The notes beneath the pieces were generated by a model. The model was given only the letters and a program-made list of their open reading frames with translations. It had not been told where the DNA came from and searched no databases. Source: Rhodospirillaceae bacterium (GTDB taxonomy: Bacteria; Pseudomonadota; Alphaproteobacteria; UBA6615). Taken from it: DNA of 64,000 nucleotides. Position 1 is the first letter of the stretch; every line of letters starts with the position of its first letter. Shown here in pieces: positions 35,571-44,335 of this stretch. The stretch covers positions 1-64,000 of the forward strand of contig PASR01000003.1 in NCBI GenBank assembly GCA_002713365.1, read 5' to 3'. The position numbers and the translations under genes were made by a program.

Positions 35571-36734
35571 ATGGAAATTATAAATAATAATAAACTCGGT
35601 ATTCAAGGTCACTGTGAACCAGATTTCTTCCCAGTACTAACAGCGTTAGAAAAAAATTTTTCTGAACATGGTGAAACCGGAAGTGCAGTATGTATATATC
35701 ACAAAGGTAAGAATGTAGTTGATCTTTGGGGTGGTTATCAGGATGCAGCGCAAACATCTCCATGGCATAAAAACACAATGTGCATTTTTTACTCAATCGC
35801 AAAAAGCCTTTGCGCACTTTCAGTTCATATATTAGCAGATCGTGGTCAAATTGATTTAGATGACCCAGTAGCAAAATATTGGCCTGAATTTGCCCAAAAA
35901 GGGAAAGACACAGTCAAAATTCGTCATATAATATCTCATTATTGCGGAGTTTGTTTCAACGATGAGGCAGATCCAGGTGATATTTTTGATTATGAAAAAA
36001 TGATCCATAATCTTGAGATTCAAGAACTTGCATGGAAGCCCGGAACTAAAGGCGCATATAATACAGTTAACATAGGTTTTTTAGCAGGTGAGGTAGTTCG
36101 TCGAGTTAGTGGCAAGACTATACGTCAGTTTATCCATGAAAATATATGTCAACCATTAAATGCCGATTATAAAGTCGGCGTAGACAAAGATGATCTCGAG
36201 CGTATAGCTGATATTTTACCTAACCCCTCTGGTTTTTCCATGGGAGGCGAGGCAAGACCTGGCTCCCCATTAGCTAGAGCATGGCAAGCGATGCCAAAAC
36301 CTTTTGATGTAGCAATACAAAATGGGAATAAATTTCGAATGGCTGGCATCCCATCTTTCGGAGGTTTTGGAACTGCACGTGCAATGGCTAAAATTTATGG
36401 AGCGCTTGCCAATGGTGGTACACTCGATAATGTTAAAATACTTTCAGAAAAAGCTTTAACTCGTGCAACCACTGTGCAGTGGGAAGATATTTCCGATGGC
36501 ACCACAGGGCAACCAATGCGCATGACAATGGGGTTTTGGAAAAATACTGGAAAATTAAAAAATATGGGACAAAGCAAAGAAGCATTCGGACATTCAGGTT
36601 CAGGGGGTGCTCGCGCTCTCGCTGACCCTAAACACAATATAGCTCTAGCTTATCTAACTAATCTTCAGAGCGAAAGGCTTGGTTCGGGAGTGAGAACTGA
36701 AACAATAGTTCAAGCTGCATTTGATAATTTATAG
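35571..36734 (+). CDS. Serine hydrolase of the class C beta-lactamase/EstB family
   Basis: This 387-residue protein has the three motifs of the family: SxxK as SIAK (near residue 68), the Tyr-x-Asn-like YNTVNIG (near 163) and HxG as FGHSGSGGARALADP near residue 340. No signal peptide is visible, unlike true beta-lactamases. It is therefore more likely a cytoplasmic esterase, transesterase or peptidase (EstB, LovD relatives). Its ribosome binding site is weak. It ends 9 bp from the convergent nadC gene. Confidence 0.85.
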   Translation: MEIINNNKLGIQGHCEPDFFPVLTALEKNFSEHGETGSAVCIYHKGKNVVDLWGGYQDAAQTSPWHKNTMCIFYSIAKSLCALSVHILADRGQIDLDDPVAKYWPEFAQKGKDTVKIRHIISHYCGVCFNDEADPGDIFDYEKMIHNLEIQELAWKPGTKGAYNTVNIGFLAGEVVRRVSGKTIRQFIHENICQPLNADYKVGVDKDDLERIADILPNPSGFSMGGEARPGSPLARAWQAMPKPFDVAIQNGNKFRMAGIPSFGGFGTARAMAKIYGALANGGTLDNVKILSEKALTRATTVQWEDISDGTTGQPMRMTMGFWKNTGKLKNMGQSKEAFGHSGSGGARALADPKHNIALAYLTNLQSERLGSGVRTETIVQAAFDNL

Positions 36735-36743
36735 GTAATATTA

Positions 36744-37607
36744 TTAGGGTTCAAAATCCAGGCCAACATCCCAGTTTTTAACGCTATGCGTAAGCCAACC
36801 AAGTGAAATCAGATCGACACCTGTTGCCGCTACTTCGGTCACTTTTTCAGGTGTAATTCCGCCAGATGCTTCAGTGAGAACCCGACCATCTACAATTGAA
36901 ACGGCATCTGCGAGAATGCTTGGTGTCATGTTATCAAGAAGTACAGCATCAACTCCTAAATCTAATACTTCTTGCAATTGAGCTAAAGTATCCACCTCAA
37001 CTTCTAATTTAACCATATGCCCAAGACGCTTTCTAACGCTTTCTACTGCATTGCTTATTCCTCCAGCGATCAAACGATGATTATCCTTGATCAAAATACC
37101 ATCGCCCAGGCCAAATCTATGGTTTACACCTCCTCCAGCGCGTACAGAATACTTGTCCAGCAATCTAAGTCCAGGAGCTGTTTTCCTAGTGCAAACTATT
37201 CGCGCTTTATAATTTTTGACTGTCAAAGAAAGATTACGCGTCATGGTTGAAATGCCCGACATTCTTCCCAGAAGGTTAAGGGCAGTGCGTTCACCACTCA
37301 GTAGTACTCTCGCGGAACCCGATATTAAAGCTATCGTTTCACCAGCGGGAATATCTTGTCCATCTATATATTTTCTATCTATAGAAATGTCGTTATCTAG
37401 AGCAGTAAAAACAGAAAGTGCTACCTCAAGTCCAGCTAAACAACCCTCACTTCTTGATACGATTCTGGCCACAGCTTTGCTATCTACAGCAACAATGGCG
37501 TCTGTAGTAACATCGCCCGCTTCCCCAAAATCCTCATTTAGAGCGCGCTTTATAATAGGCGCATAATTAAGCGGATAAAGAGGAGGTAGCTTGTTTTTTT
37601 GTTTCAT
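36744..37607 (-). CDS. nadC: Nicotinate-nucleotide pyrophosphorylase (carboxylating)
   Basis: This 287-residue enzyme converts quinolinate and PRPP to nicotinate mononucleotide, the third step of de novo NAD synthesis. Visible motifs are DFGEAGDVTTDAIV, SRSEGCLAGLEVA, RKTAPGLRLLDKYSVRAGGG, the IKDNH loop, VEVEVDTLAQL and LLDNM followed by EASGGI. ATG at 37607 is chosen because AGAGGA lies eight bases upstream. It overlaps the end of nadB by 41 bp. It is the last gene of nadA-nadB-nadC on the minus strand. Confidence 0.95.
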   Translation of the reverse strand: MKQKNKLPPLYPLNYAPIIKRALNEDFGEAGDVTTDAIVAVDSKAVARIVSRSEGCLAGLEVALSVFTALDNDISIDRKYIDGQDIPAGETIALISGSARVLLSGERTALNLLGRMSGISTMTRNLSLTVKNYKARIVCTRKTAPGLRLLDKYSVRAGGGVNHRFGLGDGILIKDNHRLIAGGISNAVESVRKRLGHMVKLEVEVDTLAQLQEVLDLGVDAVLLDNMTPSILADAVSIVDGRVLTEASGGITPEKVTEVAATGVDLISLGWLTHSVKNWDVGLDFEP

Positions 37608-39264
37608 TGCTATAGTCCTCTTGAAGACCAAAAGGGTCTTCAAAGTCTTTCAGTTTTAAATATTGTCTTGTATTTTCTTCTATTTGTTGTTCAGGAAAAT
37701 CTAAGCGATAATGAGCGCCTCGGCTTTCACTTCTACCTAAAGCTGCTTTTGTAACCAAACATCCAGCTAAAGTTAAATTTCTAAGCTCTCCCCAGCTTCG
37801 TATAACATCTAGAGTACAGTTTAATTTTCCAGCCTGACTTTCAATATGGTTTATCTTTAACGCAAGATTCTTATGGGCTTTATAGGCTAACCTCATACCT
37901 CTGAAATCTCGACATAACCCTACATTTTCATACATATTTTTTCGAAGACTATTAGTTAGAAGATTTACTTCCTCATTTGAAACAGATATTTCAGGTATGT
38001 TAGGTATTTCAATGTCTATATTCAAATTATGAGGTGATTTTCGTTTTTTTATATCTTCTGCTACCCGGCACCCAAAAACTAAACCCTCCAAAAGAGAGTT
38101 ACTTGCCAAGCGATTGGCGCCATGAACACCTGTTGCTGCAACCTCCCCGCAAGCCCACAGCCCTTTAATAGAAGTTCTACCCAATCTATCTGATACGATT
38201 CCTCCCATATGATAATGCGCTGCGGGTGCGACAGGAATTAACTCATTAAATGGATCGAAACCTGCCTTTCTACAAATTTCAATAACTGTAGGAAATCTTT
38301 TCTCAGAGGTTTCATCAAAGATAGATCTTAAATCTAGAAAAGCACCTTTACTATTCTGTAATCTTTGCCAAATGGAACGTGCCACCACATCTCGCGGAGC
38401 AAGTTCAGCATCAGGATGCTCACCAGGCATAAACCGTCTACCAGTTTCATCCACTAAGGTAGCTCCCTCGCCTCTAAGAGCCTCAGTTAACAAAGGCATC
38501 GGTAAATTATCTTTAATATTTGGATCAGCCAAAGCAGTTGGATGAAACTGTACAAACTCTAAATCAGCGACTTCCGCACCTGCACGGTAGGCCATCGCTA
38601 AACCATCTGCAGTAGCTTCTAGAGGATTAGTAGTTCTTTGATAAAGTTGTCCCAGTCCTCCCGTTGCCATAACAATAAATGAGGACCTTAAGAATATCCA
38701 ACCATGTGGCTCTTGATAAACAAGAACTCCACCTATATGTCCATTTTTTACTTTTAATTCCCAAGCAAATGTAGATGGTTTTACACTTATAGATGGTTTT
38801 TTATATACCGCATCGGCTAACCAATTATGTATATGTATTCCCGTAGAATCCCCACCTGAATGAACTATTCTTCTGTTTTTATGCGCTGCTTCCCGACCAA
38901 GTTGTATATCACCTTTTAAATTTCGGTCGAACGGTGCCCCAGCTTCAATTAGCTTTTTTAATCTGTCTACACCATCTTGTGTTAATATATCTACTATGGC
39001 TTTATCATTTAATCCGGCTCCAGCATTTAGCGTATCTTTTGCATGTTCTTCTGGGGAATCATCATCACCAATTGCAGCTGCAATTCCTCCTTGAGCCCAT
39101 GCAGTCGAGCCCCCTGTAAGGCTTTGTGTCTTTGTTACCAAAGTGACTTTTCGTGGATATAATTGTAGGGCTGCAACCATACCAGCTATCCCTGAACCAA
39201 CAACTATCACTTCTGAATTTTCTATTATAGGTATCTGTGGACCGAAAGGCCTGATAAGTGTCAT
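37567..39264 (-). CDS. nadB: L-aspartate oxidase
   Basis: This 565-residue flavoprotein oxidises aspartate to iminoaspartate, the first step of de novo NAD synthesis. The FAD motif is VGSGIAGM (near 22-29). Substrate and active-site segments are GGSTAWAQGGIAAA, QFHPTAL and APAAHYHMGGI with the active-site His and Arg context. CGEVAATGVHGANRLASNSLLEGLVFG is also typical, and the C-terminal helical domain is complete. It follows nadA by 16 bp and overlaps nadC, so all three are one transcription unit. Confidence 0.96.
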   Translation of the reverse strand: MTLIRPFGPQIPIIENSEVIVVGSGIAGMVAALQLYPRKVTLVTKTQSLTGGSTAWAQGGIAAAIGDDDSPEEHAKDTLNAGAGLNDKAIVDILTQDGVDRLKKLIEAGAPFDRNLKGDIQLGREAAHKNRRIVHSGGDSTGIHIHNWLADAVYKKPSISVKPSTFAWELKVKNGHIGGVLVYQEPHGWIFLRSSFIVMATGGLGQLYQRTTNPLEATADGLAMAYRAGAEVADLEFVQFHPTALADPNIKDNLPMPLLTEALRGEGATLVDETGRRFMPGEHPDAELAPRDVVARSIWQRLQNSKGAFLDLRSIFDETSEKRFPTVIEICRKAGFDPFNELIPVAPAAHYHMGGIVSDRLGRTSIKGLWACGEVAATGVHGANRLASNSLLEGLVFGCRVAEDIKKRKSPHNLNIDIEIPNIPEISVSNEEVNLLTNSLRKNMYENVGLCRDFRGMRLAYKAHKNLALKINHIESQAGKLNCTLDVIRSWGELRNLTLAGCLVTKAALGRSESRGAHYRLDFPEQQIEENTRQYLKLKDFEDPFGLQEDYSNETKKQATSSLSA

Positions 39265-39280
39265 GGCTTTAAAATATTCG

Positions 39281-40285
39281 TTAGCTAAAGGCTAGCATAC
39301 GCTCCACGGCAACACGGGCTCGTTCAGCAACCGAGCTATCTACTTCAATTTTAGGAGACATATTGGTCAATGAATCCAAAATTTTAGGTAGCGTAATTAG
39401 TTTCATATGCGGACATAAATTACAGGGCCGTATGAACTCAACATTAGGATGCTCTATTGCAACATTATCACTCATAGAACACTCGGTTACCAGTAAAACA
39501 CGTCCCGGCTGAGCATCTCCAACATAATTAATCATATGAGCAGTTGAACCAACAAAGTCGGCTTCATTCAAAACATCCTCCGGGCATTCAGGATGAGCAA
39601 CTATAACTATATCTTTAAATTGAGTGCGATAATCACGAAGCTCTTTGCCAGTAAAACGTTCATGAACCTCGCAGCTACCTTCCCAGTAAATAACTTCGAC
39701 ATCTGTCTGGCTCCCAATATAACGAGCTAAGTATTGGTCCGGCAAACAAATTACACGATCTACTCCCAAAGACTCAACAATTTTTACAGCATTACCGGAC
39801 GTGCAGCATATGTCTGACTCAGCCTTCACTTCAGCCGATGTATTTACATATGTTACAACAGGAACTCCCGGATATTTTTCTCTCAGTAGCTGGATATCTT
39901 TAGCAGTAATAGATGATGCTAGTGAGCAACCAGCTTTCATATCGGGCATTAATACGGTTTTTTCTGGGCTGAGAAGTTTTGCAGTTTCTGCCATAAAGTG
40001 TACACCTGCCAGAACTATCACATCAGCATCTGTTTCAGAAGCCTTTCTGGCTAAAGCAAGTGAGTCACCAACTATATCAGCAACACCATGAAAAATCTCT
40101 GGTGTCATATAATTATGAGCTAAGATAACGGCATTACGTTCAGCCTTGAGACGGTTAATTGCCTCAACGTACGGCGCATGAATAGGCCATTCAAACTCGG
40201 GAATTACTGACTTTAAAAGTTCGTAAACTGGCTTTGTTGCCAACGCAATTTCCGGAGTATGCTCCAGTTCCGCAGTACTACTCAT
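39281..40285 (-). CDS. nadA: Quinolinate synthase A
   Basis: This 334-residue [4Fe-4S] enzyme condenses iminoaspartate with dihydroxyacetone phosphate. Motifs are [17 protein letters not shown] and [13 protein letters not shown]. The cluster cysteines are in [16 protein letters not shown] (the segment that carries the mid-protein Cys in this form) and [21 protein letters not shown] is also present. It is the first gene of nadABC. A 39-bp palindrome lies 24 bp upstream of its start and very likely serves as the operator for the regulator encoded next to it. Confidence 0.95.
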   Translation of the reverse strand: MSSTAELEHTPEIALATKPVYELLKSVIPEFEWPIHAPYVEAINRLKAERNAVILAHNYMTPEIFHGVADIVGDSLALARKASETDADVIVLAGVHFMAETAKLLSPEKTVLMPDMKAGCSLASSITAKDIQLLREKYPGVPVVTYVNTSAEVKAESDICCTSGNAVKIVESLGVDRVICLPDQYLARYIGSQTDVEVIYWEGSCEVHERFTGKELRDYRTQFKDIVIVAHPECPEDVLNEADFVGSTAHMINYVGDAQPGRVLLVTECSMSDNVAIEHPNVEFIRPCNLCPHMKLITLPKILDSLTNMSPKIEVDSSVAERARVAVERMLAFS

Positions 40286-40308
40286 CTTTGGATCCCCAAA
40301 AAGTAAAT

Positions 40309-40347
40309 ATTACACAAATATGCTCAATATGAGTATATTTGTGTAAT
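40309..40347. promoter_or_regulatory. 39-bp operator palindrome upstream of nadABC (likely NadQ/NrtR-type site)
   Basis: The arms ATTACACAAATAT (40309-40321) and ATATTTGTGTAAT (40335-40347) are perfect inverted copies. The core repeats the symmetry as CTCA-ATA-TGAG (40323-40333). Only the pair at 40322/40334 is mismatched. It sits between the regulator gene and nadA, 24 bp before the nadA start, where bound protein would block transcription of nadABC. Confidence 0.8.
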
Positions 40348-40412
40348 GCTCCCATAGAGGCTATGAGCGAGTCAAGATAAATACTTCCAGTAAAAGGAAT
40401 AACCATAGTTAA

Positions 40413-41474
40413 TTACCCTATTGTCCGTAATGAGGGCAATCCCACACCAGAAACTGGACGCTCACTTAAAACCTCTCTACGAAAACGAAACAGTTCTGCT
40501 GGTCGTCCGCGACTTTGAATGTCACGCTGACCTGTAGGCTCAACTAGTCCTCCATTCACAACAAGACGTCGAAAATTTTGTTTATGTAGCCTCACACCAC
40601 CAAGAGCTTCCACTACGAGCTGTAAATTTAGAAGAGTAAAAGTTGATGGTAACAAATCAAAAACTACAGGACGATATTTTAACTTGCCTCGGACCCGACC
40701 TATGGCTGTCGCCAAAACCCGTCTATTATCTAAAGCCATAGTTGTCCCTAAAAACTTAGCAGTTTCTATTGCTTCAGAAGCTACCTGAGGTTCAGAAAGG
40801 CCAGATATTGCCGCACGTATTTTAGCATCACGTATCGCCTCACCTATCATACCAGCTTCATATAATAATTCATAACGTTCTAAAACTCGATCAAAATCCC
40901 AAGAGGCAGTGCCCGTACCAAAAGCAATCGAAAGCCGTTCTTGTGTAGATTCACGTTCATTTTTTTCATCTATATTTTTCGCCCATAGTTGAAGCTTTGG
41001 ACGAATTATTTCATCTACAACCTTAGGCCGTCCCTCGCGCCAATCTTCCCATGGGAAAAAATCGTAACAGTTTTGCCACTCAGCCTCGCCAGCCCCTGAC
41101 AAAGGAACTTGACGAACTAATGCAATATACCCAACAGAAACCAAACGTGGACCACCTGCTTGTTCTCTTGGATCGCGATGTCGATCGGCAAATGTATAAA
41201 GTTGTTCTACATATCCCAGCCCAAGTCCTGTCTGCTGTTCAACCCATTTATGTAAACCCAACTCAAGTGTTCTGTGTTGACTTGGATCAAAAGGACCAAA
41301 TGGAAGAGTAACCGGACTATCCTCATATGAATCTGCTTCCCCACGCTGAGCTGGTGTTGCTAATGAGTGAGCAGCTCGTTGAACTATGAGAATACGAGGA
41401 ACTTCATCTGTAACTGCAACTATTATTGCATTTAGACCTATAACCGCTGATTGATCAGCGTTTTTAATCGGCAT
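40413..41474 (-). CDS. nadQ: NAD biosynthesis repressor with degenerate Nudix domain (NadQ/NrtR-like, COG4111 type)
   Basis: This 353-residue protein has an N-terminal Nudix-like domain (residues about 10-150) followed by a helical linker. Its C-terminal winged helix has FTLLNLQLVVEALGG, KQNFRRLVVNGGLVEPTGQ and RGRPAELFRF, as in NrtR proteins. The Nudix box is degenerate: the REUxEE core reads KWVEQQ, so catalysis is unlikely and the domain should sense a nucleotide. In Alphaproteobacteria the COG4111 regulator NadQ is linked with nadABC, and here the gene lies directly upstream of nadA with a long palindrome between. The name rests on this context and on family memory. Confidence 0.75.
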   Translation of the reverse strand: MPIKNADQSAVIGLNAIIVAVTDEVPRILIVQRAAHSLATPAQRGEADSYEDSPVTLPFGPFDPSQHRTLELGLHKWVEQQTGLGLGYVEQLYTFADRHRDPREQAGGPRLVSVGYIALVRQVPLSGAGEAEWQNCYDFFPWEDWREGRPKVVDEIIRPKLQLWAKNIDEKNERESTQERLSIAFGTGTASWDFDRVLERYELLYEAGMIGEAIRDAKIRAAISGLSEPQVASEAIETAKFLGTTMALDNRRVLATAIGRVRGKLKYRPVVFDLLPSTFTLLNLQLVVEALGGVRLHKQNFRRLVVNGGLVEPTGQRDIQSRGRPAELFRFRREVLSERPVSGVGLPSLRTIG

Positions 41475-42447
41475 AACAACCAGATAATCTAGCCCGACTT
41501 TTTACTAAAGCTAAAACACTATCAATCAAAGGCGTTGCCACCCCAGCCAAACGGGCCAACTCTTGTACTGAACTGACTATTGCATCTATTTCCATTGGCC
41601 TGCCGAGCTCGAGGTCCTGAAGCATAGAGGTTTTATGATTCCCAACCTCACGAGCTCCAGCGATACGTTTATCTACATCAACAGCAAAACGAACTCCTAG
41701 CGCTTCTCCTACTGCCTGCGCCTCAACCATAAGATCTCGAATGACTTTATGCACTCCTGGATTATCTATCATTTGTGCCAAAGTTCCTCCGGTAAGCGCA
41801 CTTACAGGATTCAAACTGACATTACCCCAAAGCTTTATCCATATCTCATCACGAATTCTAGGCCTAACCGGCGCACGAAAATTAGCCTGCGCTAATATTG
41901 ATGATAATTCTTTTACTCTTTCGGTTTTTTCTCCACTCGGTTCACCTAAGCTTAACCTATTTCCGTATTCGTGCACTATCACACCCGGCTTAATAATTTT
42001 TGCAGCAGGGTATACCACACAGCCTATAACTCTATCTGGACCAATAAAGTCCCACTGTCTTCCCCAAGGGTCTACGGTGGACAACCTTGTCCCCTTAAGC
42101 GACCCATCGTAGTTATAAAAATACCACCAGGGCACACCATTTTGAGCAGTTACGACTGCTGTCTGTGGTCCAAACAAAGGTTTCATTTGATCAGAAATTA
42201 AAGCTGCTGAATGTGCCTTCAATGTTATAATTACATAATCTTGTGGGCCCAATTCATCGGGGTTTTCAACACACTTAATTTGAAATACTTTTTCCTCACC
42301 ATCTTTTATTAGTGTCAAGCCTCTAGAACGAATTGCCTTTAAATGTGGGCCACGAGCAATGCATGTAATTTCGACTGCATCTGTCATTGCCAACTGTGCT
42401 GCTATGTAACCACCTATAGCGCCAGCCCCATATATACAAATCTTCAT
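41464..42447 (-). CDS. Ketopantoate reductase-family (PanE/ApbA) NADP-dependent oxidoreductase
   Basis: This 327-residue protein has the N-terminal Rossmann motif YGAGAIGGYIAAQL and the catalytic Lys context IWIKLWGNVSLNPVSALTGGTL near 200. The acidic residue of the C-terminal helical domain is in LGRPMEIDAIV. It reduces 2-dehydropantoate in pantothenate synthesis or a related 2-oxo acid. Several paralogues are common, so the panE name is not assigned. AGGAG precedes the ATG. The last 11 bp overlap the start of the NadQ-like gene, suggesting coupled translation. Confidence 0.85.
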   Translation of the reverse strand: MKICIYGAGAIGGYIAAQLAMTDAVEITCIARGPHLKAIRSRGLTLIKDGEEKVFQIKCVENPDELGPQDYVIITLKAHSAALISDQMKPLFGPQTAVVTAQNGVPWWYFYNYDGSLKGTRLSTVDPWGRQWDFIGPDRVIGCVVYPAAKIIKPGVIVHEYGNRLSLGEPSGEKTERVKELSSILAQANFRAPVRPRIRDEIWIKLWGNVSLNPVSALTGGTLAQMIDNPGVHKVIRDLMVEAQAVGEALGVRFAVDVDKRIAGAREVGNHKTSMLQDLELGRPMEIDAIVSSVQELARLAGVATPLIDSVLALVKSRARLSGCYAD

Positions 42448-42465
42448 GAATTCTCCTAGAAATAC

Positions 42466-43989
42466 CTATACGCCAAGCTTTTCATGTAATCCAATTCGTT
42501 GAAGTTTTCCTGTTGCACCTTTAGGAATTTCATCAATAAATATTACCTTTCTCGGCACCTTAAAGTCAGCCAACCTTTTTGCTGCGAATCCACGTACTTC
42601 TTGTTCGTTTAGCTCGAATCCCTCTTTTAGTACAATTGCAACCCCGACTTCTTCACCTAACTTTTCATGGGGATAGGCAAAAGTAACCACCTGATCAATA
42701 GCTTCATGATCAAGTATAACTTCATCTACTTCACGGGGAGATATTTTCTCACCTCCTCGATTTATAATCTCTTTTAACCGTCCAGTTATTTGTAAATAAC
42801 CCGATTCGTCCATTATCCCTTGATCACCTGTGCGAAACCAACCCTTAATAAAAGCTTCTGAATTAGCAACAGGGTTATTATCATAGCCTAGAGTTACATT
42901 ATCACCCCTTATAACTATCTCTCCCACCTTACCAGAAGGCAGTAAATTGTTTTCATTATCCATTATAGCCACCTCTGGTCCAGCAGCAATACCAACAGAA
43001 CCCGGCCTGCGTTCAGCCGGTGGCAGGGGGTTAGAAGCCATTTGATGAGCGGCCTCAGTCATACCATAAGATTCAATAACTGGACAAACAAACACTCTTT
43101 CAAGTTCCGCCATTACCTGAGGCGGCAAAGAGGAAGAAGAGGAACGAATAAAACGCAAGCGCATGTGATCTATAACATCACTGTTACGTTTAGCCCTTGA
43201 TAAAATAGCCTGGTGCATAGTAGGTACGGCCGTATACCAAGTGGGCACCACCTCTTTAAACCAGCCGTATACTTTCAATGCATTAAACCCGGGAGAACAA
43301 TAAATACTGCTACCTGCAGATAAACTCGACAGAACCGCAGCAATAAGCCCATGAATATGAAATAATGGCATTATATTTAAACCTACGTCCTTAGCTGTAA
43401 GACCTAAAACACCAGCTATATTGCAAGCAGAGGTGCAAATATTTTTTTGACTAAGAGGCACAATTTTAGGACGAGAAGTAGTTCCTGAGGTATGTAGCAC
43501 CAGGCCTATATCTTCAGAGTTAGCATATTCAATTGAATCGTCCTTGATATTCTCAATGGTCTCTGCACCAGAAATAGTAAAATTTCCAGCGGGACCAGTT
43601 TGATCAAAATCAATTTCGTAAACTGGTATATTAAGGCCCTCGGCAACCTTAATGGATGGAGATTGACTATCAGCTTCTACTAGAAGAGCCTTTGCATTTA
43701 AATCTTCTAGATAAAAACGATACTCATCCTCTCTATAAGCTGGGTTTAGAGGAGCTGCAGTTGCTCCCGCAGCAACTGATATAAATGCAGAAGCCATCTC
43801 TGGCCCGTTAGGCAGCACAATAGCAACTCTTTGATTGCGATATATTCCTAGCTTTCTAAGAGCTTGTACAGTATTTGCCATTAATACTCTTAACTCTGAA
43901 TACATCATTGGCGTACGGCCTATTGAGCCAATCGCTACATCATGATCAGAGCCAACTTTAATAATTTCCATAAGGGTGTGTGAGGTCAT
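42466..43989 (-). CDS. AMP-forming acyl-CoA synthetase, oxalate-CoA ligase (AAE3/Pcs60)-like
   Basis: This adenylating enzyme of about 507 residues has the P-loop-like motif LHTSGTTSRPKIVPLS (near 170), the ESYGMTEAAHQM motif and TGDQGIMDESGYLQITGRLKEIINRGGEKISP. The C-terminal catalytic Lys is in PKGATGKLQR. The segments RFIRSSSSSLPP and SNPLPPAERRPGSVG are strikingly like plant AAE3 and yeast Pcs60 oxalate-CoA ligases. ATG at 43989 is chosen since the fold starts soon after and GGAA is upstream. Earlier in-frame starts exist. It is 18 bp upstream of the PanE-like gene, on the same strand. Confidence 0.83.
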   Translation of the reverse strand: MTSHTLMEIIKVGSDHDVAIGSIGRTPMMYSELRVLMANTVQALRKLGIYRNQRVAIVLPNGPEMASAFISVAAGATAAPLNPAYREDEYRFYLEDLNAKALLVEADSQSPSIKVAEGLNIPVYEIDFDQTGPAGNFTISGAETIENIKDDSIEYANSEDIGLVLHTSGTTSRPKIVPLSQKNICTSACNIAGVLGLTAKDVGLNIMPLFHIHGLIAAVLSSLSAGSSIYCSPGFNALKVYGWFKEVVPTWYTAVPTMHQAILSRAKRNSDVIDHMRLRFIRSSSSSLPPQVMAELERVFVCPVIESYGMTEAAHQMASNPLPPAERRPGSVGIAAGPEVAIMDNENNLLPSGKVGEIVIRGDNVTLGYDNNPVANSEAFIKGWFRTGDQGIMDESGYLQITGRLKEIINRGGEKISPREVDEVILDHEAIDQVVTFAYPHEKLGEEVGVAIVLKEGFELNEQEVRGFAAKRLADFKVPRKVIFIDEIPKGATGKLQRIGLHEKLGV

Positions 43990-44335
43990 AATTTTACATT
44001 CCATTAAACATGACAATTTAGCGTTGCCTTATTTAATATAGTTTCTGATAGCTACCGATTAACAAATTGATAAGTCAATTACACAAAATATGCAAAAGAT
44101 GAGTTCAGCTGCAATGATCTTTGTGGAGATTGTTTAAATTTTATTATAAAATAGTTCATATTAGTGATGCGTTATAGTTTTAAAAAATGATAATTATCTC
44201 TTTCTATAATGGATTACTGGACTTGCTTCCCGGCCAGGGCTATATCGATTAATATTAATTTAAATTCAAGCATAAAATTATACATGATAGAATACTTGTA
44301 TTTAAAAATAATTTTAAGATGAAGGAATAAGAGTC
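43990..44335. other. Intergenic region between divergent acyl-CoA ligase and thiolase genes
   Basis: No gene or RNA gene is seen in this AT-rich stretch. It must hold the promoters of both divergent genes, but no clear -35/-10 pair stands out. One 16-base segment (44078-44093) nearly repeats the outer half of the nadA operator palindrome. Confidence 0.5.
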
